Both the position numbers and the translations under genes were made by a program. From Phycisphaerales bacterium UBA2421 (GTDB lineage Bacteria; Planctomycetota; Phycisphaerae; Tepidisphaerales; Tepidisphaeraceae): a stretch of DNA of 64,000 nt. The notes under the pieces were generated by a model. The model did not search any database. It was not told the origin of the DNA and was given only the letters and a program-made list of their open reading frames with translations. Shown here one piece after another: positions 62,622-64,000 of the stretch. Location of the stretch: NCBI GenBank assembly GCA_002343075.1, contig DDRH01000022.1, forward strand, positions 62,001 through 126,000, written 5' to 3'. Within the stretch, counting starts at the first letter, position 1. Each line of letters starts with the position of its first letter.

Positions 62622-63506
62622 TCACAAGACGATTTCAGTCCCAATTCCCGCCTCAGTATACACTTCGAGCATCAGGGAATGCGGAATGCGTCCATCGATG
62701 ATATGTGCCTTGTTGACACCGCCTTTGAGTGCCGTGATACACGCCTCGACCTTGGGCAACATGCCTGCGCCGATCTGACCGCTTTGCACCATTGATTCAA
62801 TCTGCGGCAGATTCAGGTGGCTGATCCGGCTGCTGGGGTCTTTCATGTCGGCGTAGATGCCGTGGGTATCGCTGACGACCACTAGCTTCTCGGCCTTCAT
62901 GGCTGCGGCAACCGCGCCAGCAGCGGTGTCTGCGTTCACGTTGAGCTTCCCCCCGCTGTCATCGCGGGCGATCGTGGCGATAACGGGAATGCTGTCGGCC
63001 TGCACCAGCAGATGCAACAACCTGCTGTTGACCATCGCGATATCGCCAACAAGCCCGAGGTCAATCCGCCGCCCGCCTTCGCCGGCCAGATATGCCTTCT
63101 TGGCAAACAGCACTACCGATGACAGCGAGTGGAGCCCCATCGCCTCGCACCCCTGTGCACTGATAAAATTCACGATAAACCGGTTGATCTGATTGCACAG
63201 CACATGTTCTGCGATCGCCAGTGTGCGCTCGTCGGTGTAACGGCGGCCCTGCACCCACTGCGGCTGCAAGCCGGCTTTTTCCATGGCATCGTTGATCGCT
63301 TTTCCGCCGCCGTGAACGATCACCGGCTGCATCCCGACATAGTTCATGAAGACGATGTCGGTGAGGATGTTCGACAGCGCCTGCTCGTCGTCCATGATCG
63401 ACCCGCCGACCTTGACCACGACGACCTTATCCTGAAAACGCTGAATATAGGGCAGCGCCTCGACAAGCGATGCGGCTTTGCTGATGGCATCATTCATAAA
63501 TTGCAT
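62622..63506 (-). CDS. argB: Acetylglutamate kinase
   Basis: 294 residues. Motifs: VVVVKVGGSIMDDEQ (phosphate loop), PVIVHGGGKAIND, GLVGDIAMVN, NVNADTAAGAVAAAMKAEKLVVVSDTHGI, and QIGAGMLPKVEACITALKGGVNKAHIIDGRIPHSLMLEVYTEAGIGTEIV. It phosphorylates N-acetylglutamate, the second step of arginine synthesis. The N-terminal helix (MNDAISKAASLVEALPYIQRF) is of the kind found in arginine-inhibited enzymes. ATG at 63506; a second ATG three codons on is possible. Confidence 0.95.
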   Translation of the reverse strand: MQFMNDAISKAASLVEALPYIQRFQDKVVVVKVGGSIMDDEQALSNILTDIVFMNYVGMQPVIVHGGGKAINDAMEKAGLQPQWVQGRRYTDERTLAIAEHVLCNQINRFIVNFISAQGCEAMGLHSLSSVVLFAKKAYLAGEGGRRIDLGLVGDIAMVNSRLLHLLVQADSIPVIATIARDDSGGKLNVNADTAAGAVAAAMKAEKLVVVSDTHGIYADMKDPSSRISHLNLPQIESMVQSGQIGAGMLPKVEACITALKGGVNKAHIIDGRIPHSLMLEVYTEAGIGTEIVL

Positions 63507-63675
63507 CCGTCAGACGAAAACGCGGAACGATAGAACCGCATGGGGCTGGTGTCAAAGTACAGGCGGGGTGGAAGACGCAACCCGTGCATCTGCCTCACTT
63601 TATGAGTCAAATCGAAACCGGCCCCGGGGGCCGCCGACATGGCACCCCGCGCCGGCTCGGCGGATAGCTCATTGG

Positions 63676-64000
63676 TTAGGCGGCCGCATCACCTGCTTCA
63701 CCGTCACCAGCGTCGCCGTCGCCGCCACTCGCGCCGGCGGGCTCAAATCGGGCGAGGATGCGGTCGTAGATCTGATCGATCGGTTTGCGCTCGTAGACGA
63801 AATCGTCCAGTTTAAACTCCCCTTCCTTACCGTCGGCAGTCTGGTAGTTGACCCACGCAATCCCCTTTCGGTCCCACAGTTTCCGGTCAAGCTCGGTCAG
63901 TTGGTCCAGCGTCACAGGAGGGTGGCCGGGTACTGTCAAAGTGTCGCCCGACAAACGAATCTCCCCGCGAGAATTGTGCAAAGTCCACCATAGCATGAAC
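63676..64000 (-). CDS. Hypothetical protein, C-terminal part, partial at right edge
   Basis: At least 106 residues, with the frame open to the edge, so the start is probably outside the window. Sequence: LHNSRGEIRLSGDTLTVPGHPPVTLDQLTELDRKLWDRKGIAWVNYQTADGKEGEFKLDDFVYERKPIDQIYDRILARF, then an Ala/Gly/Asp-rich tail. The core resembles a small bacterial beta-domain of PH-like type, ending in the helix DQIYDRILARF. I recognise no function. A pattern of this kind is common in uncharacterised planctomycete proteins. Confidence 0.6.
   Translation of the reverse strand, partial: FMLWWTLHNSRGEIRLSGDTLTVPGHPPVTLDQLTELDRKLWDRKGIAWVNYQTADGKEGEFKLDDFVYERKPIDQIYDRILARFEPAGASGGDGDAGDGEAGDAAA

Noticed and set aside
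63655..63730. tRNA-like D-arm sequence GCGGATAGCTCATTGGTTAGG
   Set aside because: No anticodon stem or GGTTC-type T arm follows at the right distance, and it overlaps the 3' end of a coding frame.

Overview
The window looks like a chromosomal segment of a planctomycete with roughly 60% GC, most probably class Phycisphaerae (a Tepidisphaerales-like lineage). The evidence is the combination of PEP-CTERM proteins, a run of large secreted proteins with the planctomycete N-terminal LEPR-XLL type motif, dockerin-like repeats ending in variants of 'DFTVLAANFG', SdrD-B-like and Calx-beta surface modules, and planctomycete-style housekeeping genes. The lineage is inferred from protein style; no rRNA or tRNA gene was found.

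Layout. 1-490: start of an alkaline-phosphatase-superfamily hydrolase running off the left edge. 609-18016: an extracellular-protein island. It has one PEP-CTERM protein and five consecutive LEPR-XLL proteins: two tandem M36 metallopeptidases, a 1319-residue SdrD/delta-60/PKD mosaic, a Calx-beta protein and a GH25 muramidase. Four of the five share one C-terminal cassette (Ig-like domain, two dockerin-like repeats, short R-I-x-D-D-I-L-G-like tail). The fifth has only a weak version of the tail. 18128-25852: FHA-GAF-PP2C phosphatase, a cupin coupled to a frameshifted small membrane protein, acyl-CoA dehydrogenase, a YdjY-like protein, an unknown membrane protein, and a PEP-CTERM phosphodiester glycosidase. 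25967-28896: MmeI-like one-protein restriction-modification enzyme with a -1 frameshift near its start. 28966-32143: FIST sensor and GGDEF-EAL protein on the minus strand.

32407-36249: nuoG, a small secreted PsbP/Mog1-like protein and nuoH, a fragment of a complex I locus. 36290-40588 (minus): ECF sigma factor, anti-sigma factor and large TPR protein. 41217-46369: the conserved phoH / 7TM-HD phosphodiesterase / ybeY / CNNM-CorC cluster. 46647-49772: PEGA/TolB-like lipoprotein and a BrkB-family membrane protein. 49919-55076: two esterase-like hydrolases flanking a membrane-anchored clan GH-A glycosidase. Within this part lies a 1.28 kb gene-free stretch (50669-51944) full of short repeats, parS-like palindromes and an alternating 21-bp minisatellite. 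55306-64000: GNAT, mgtE, a GT2 glycosyltransferase coupled to a protein of unknown function, a TPR lipoprotein, an RluA-type pseudouridine synthase, argB-argF, and a partial hypothetical gene at the right edge.

The strongest candidate for something under-described is the shared C-terminal cassette and tail of the LEPR-XLL proteins, which suggests a common sorting or anchoring route for unrelated enzymes. Other points of note are the restriction enzyme frameshift on an A5G4 run, the repeat-rich gene-free stretch with parS-like palindromes, and a 20-bp near-perfect inverted repeat upstream of the sigma factor. All calls come from reading the sequence; no database search was run.
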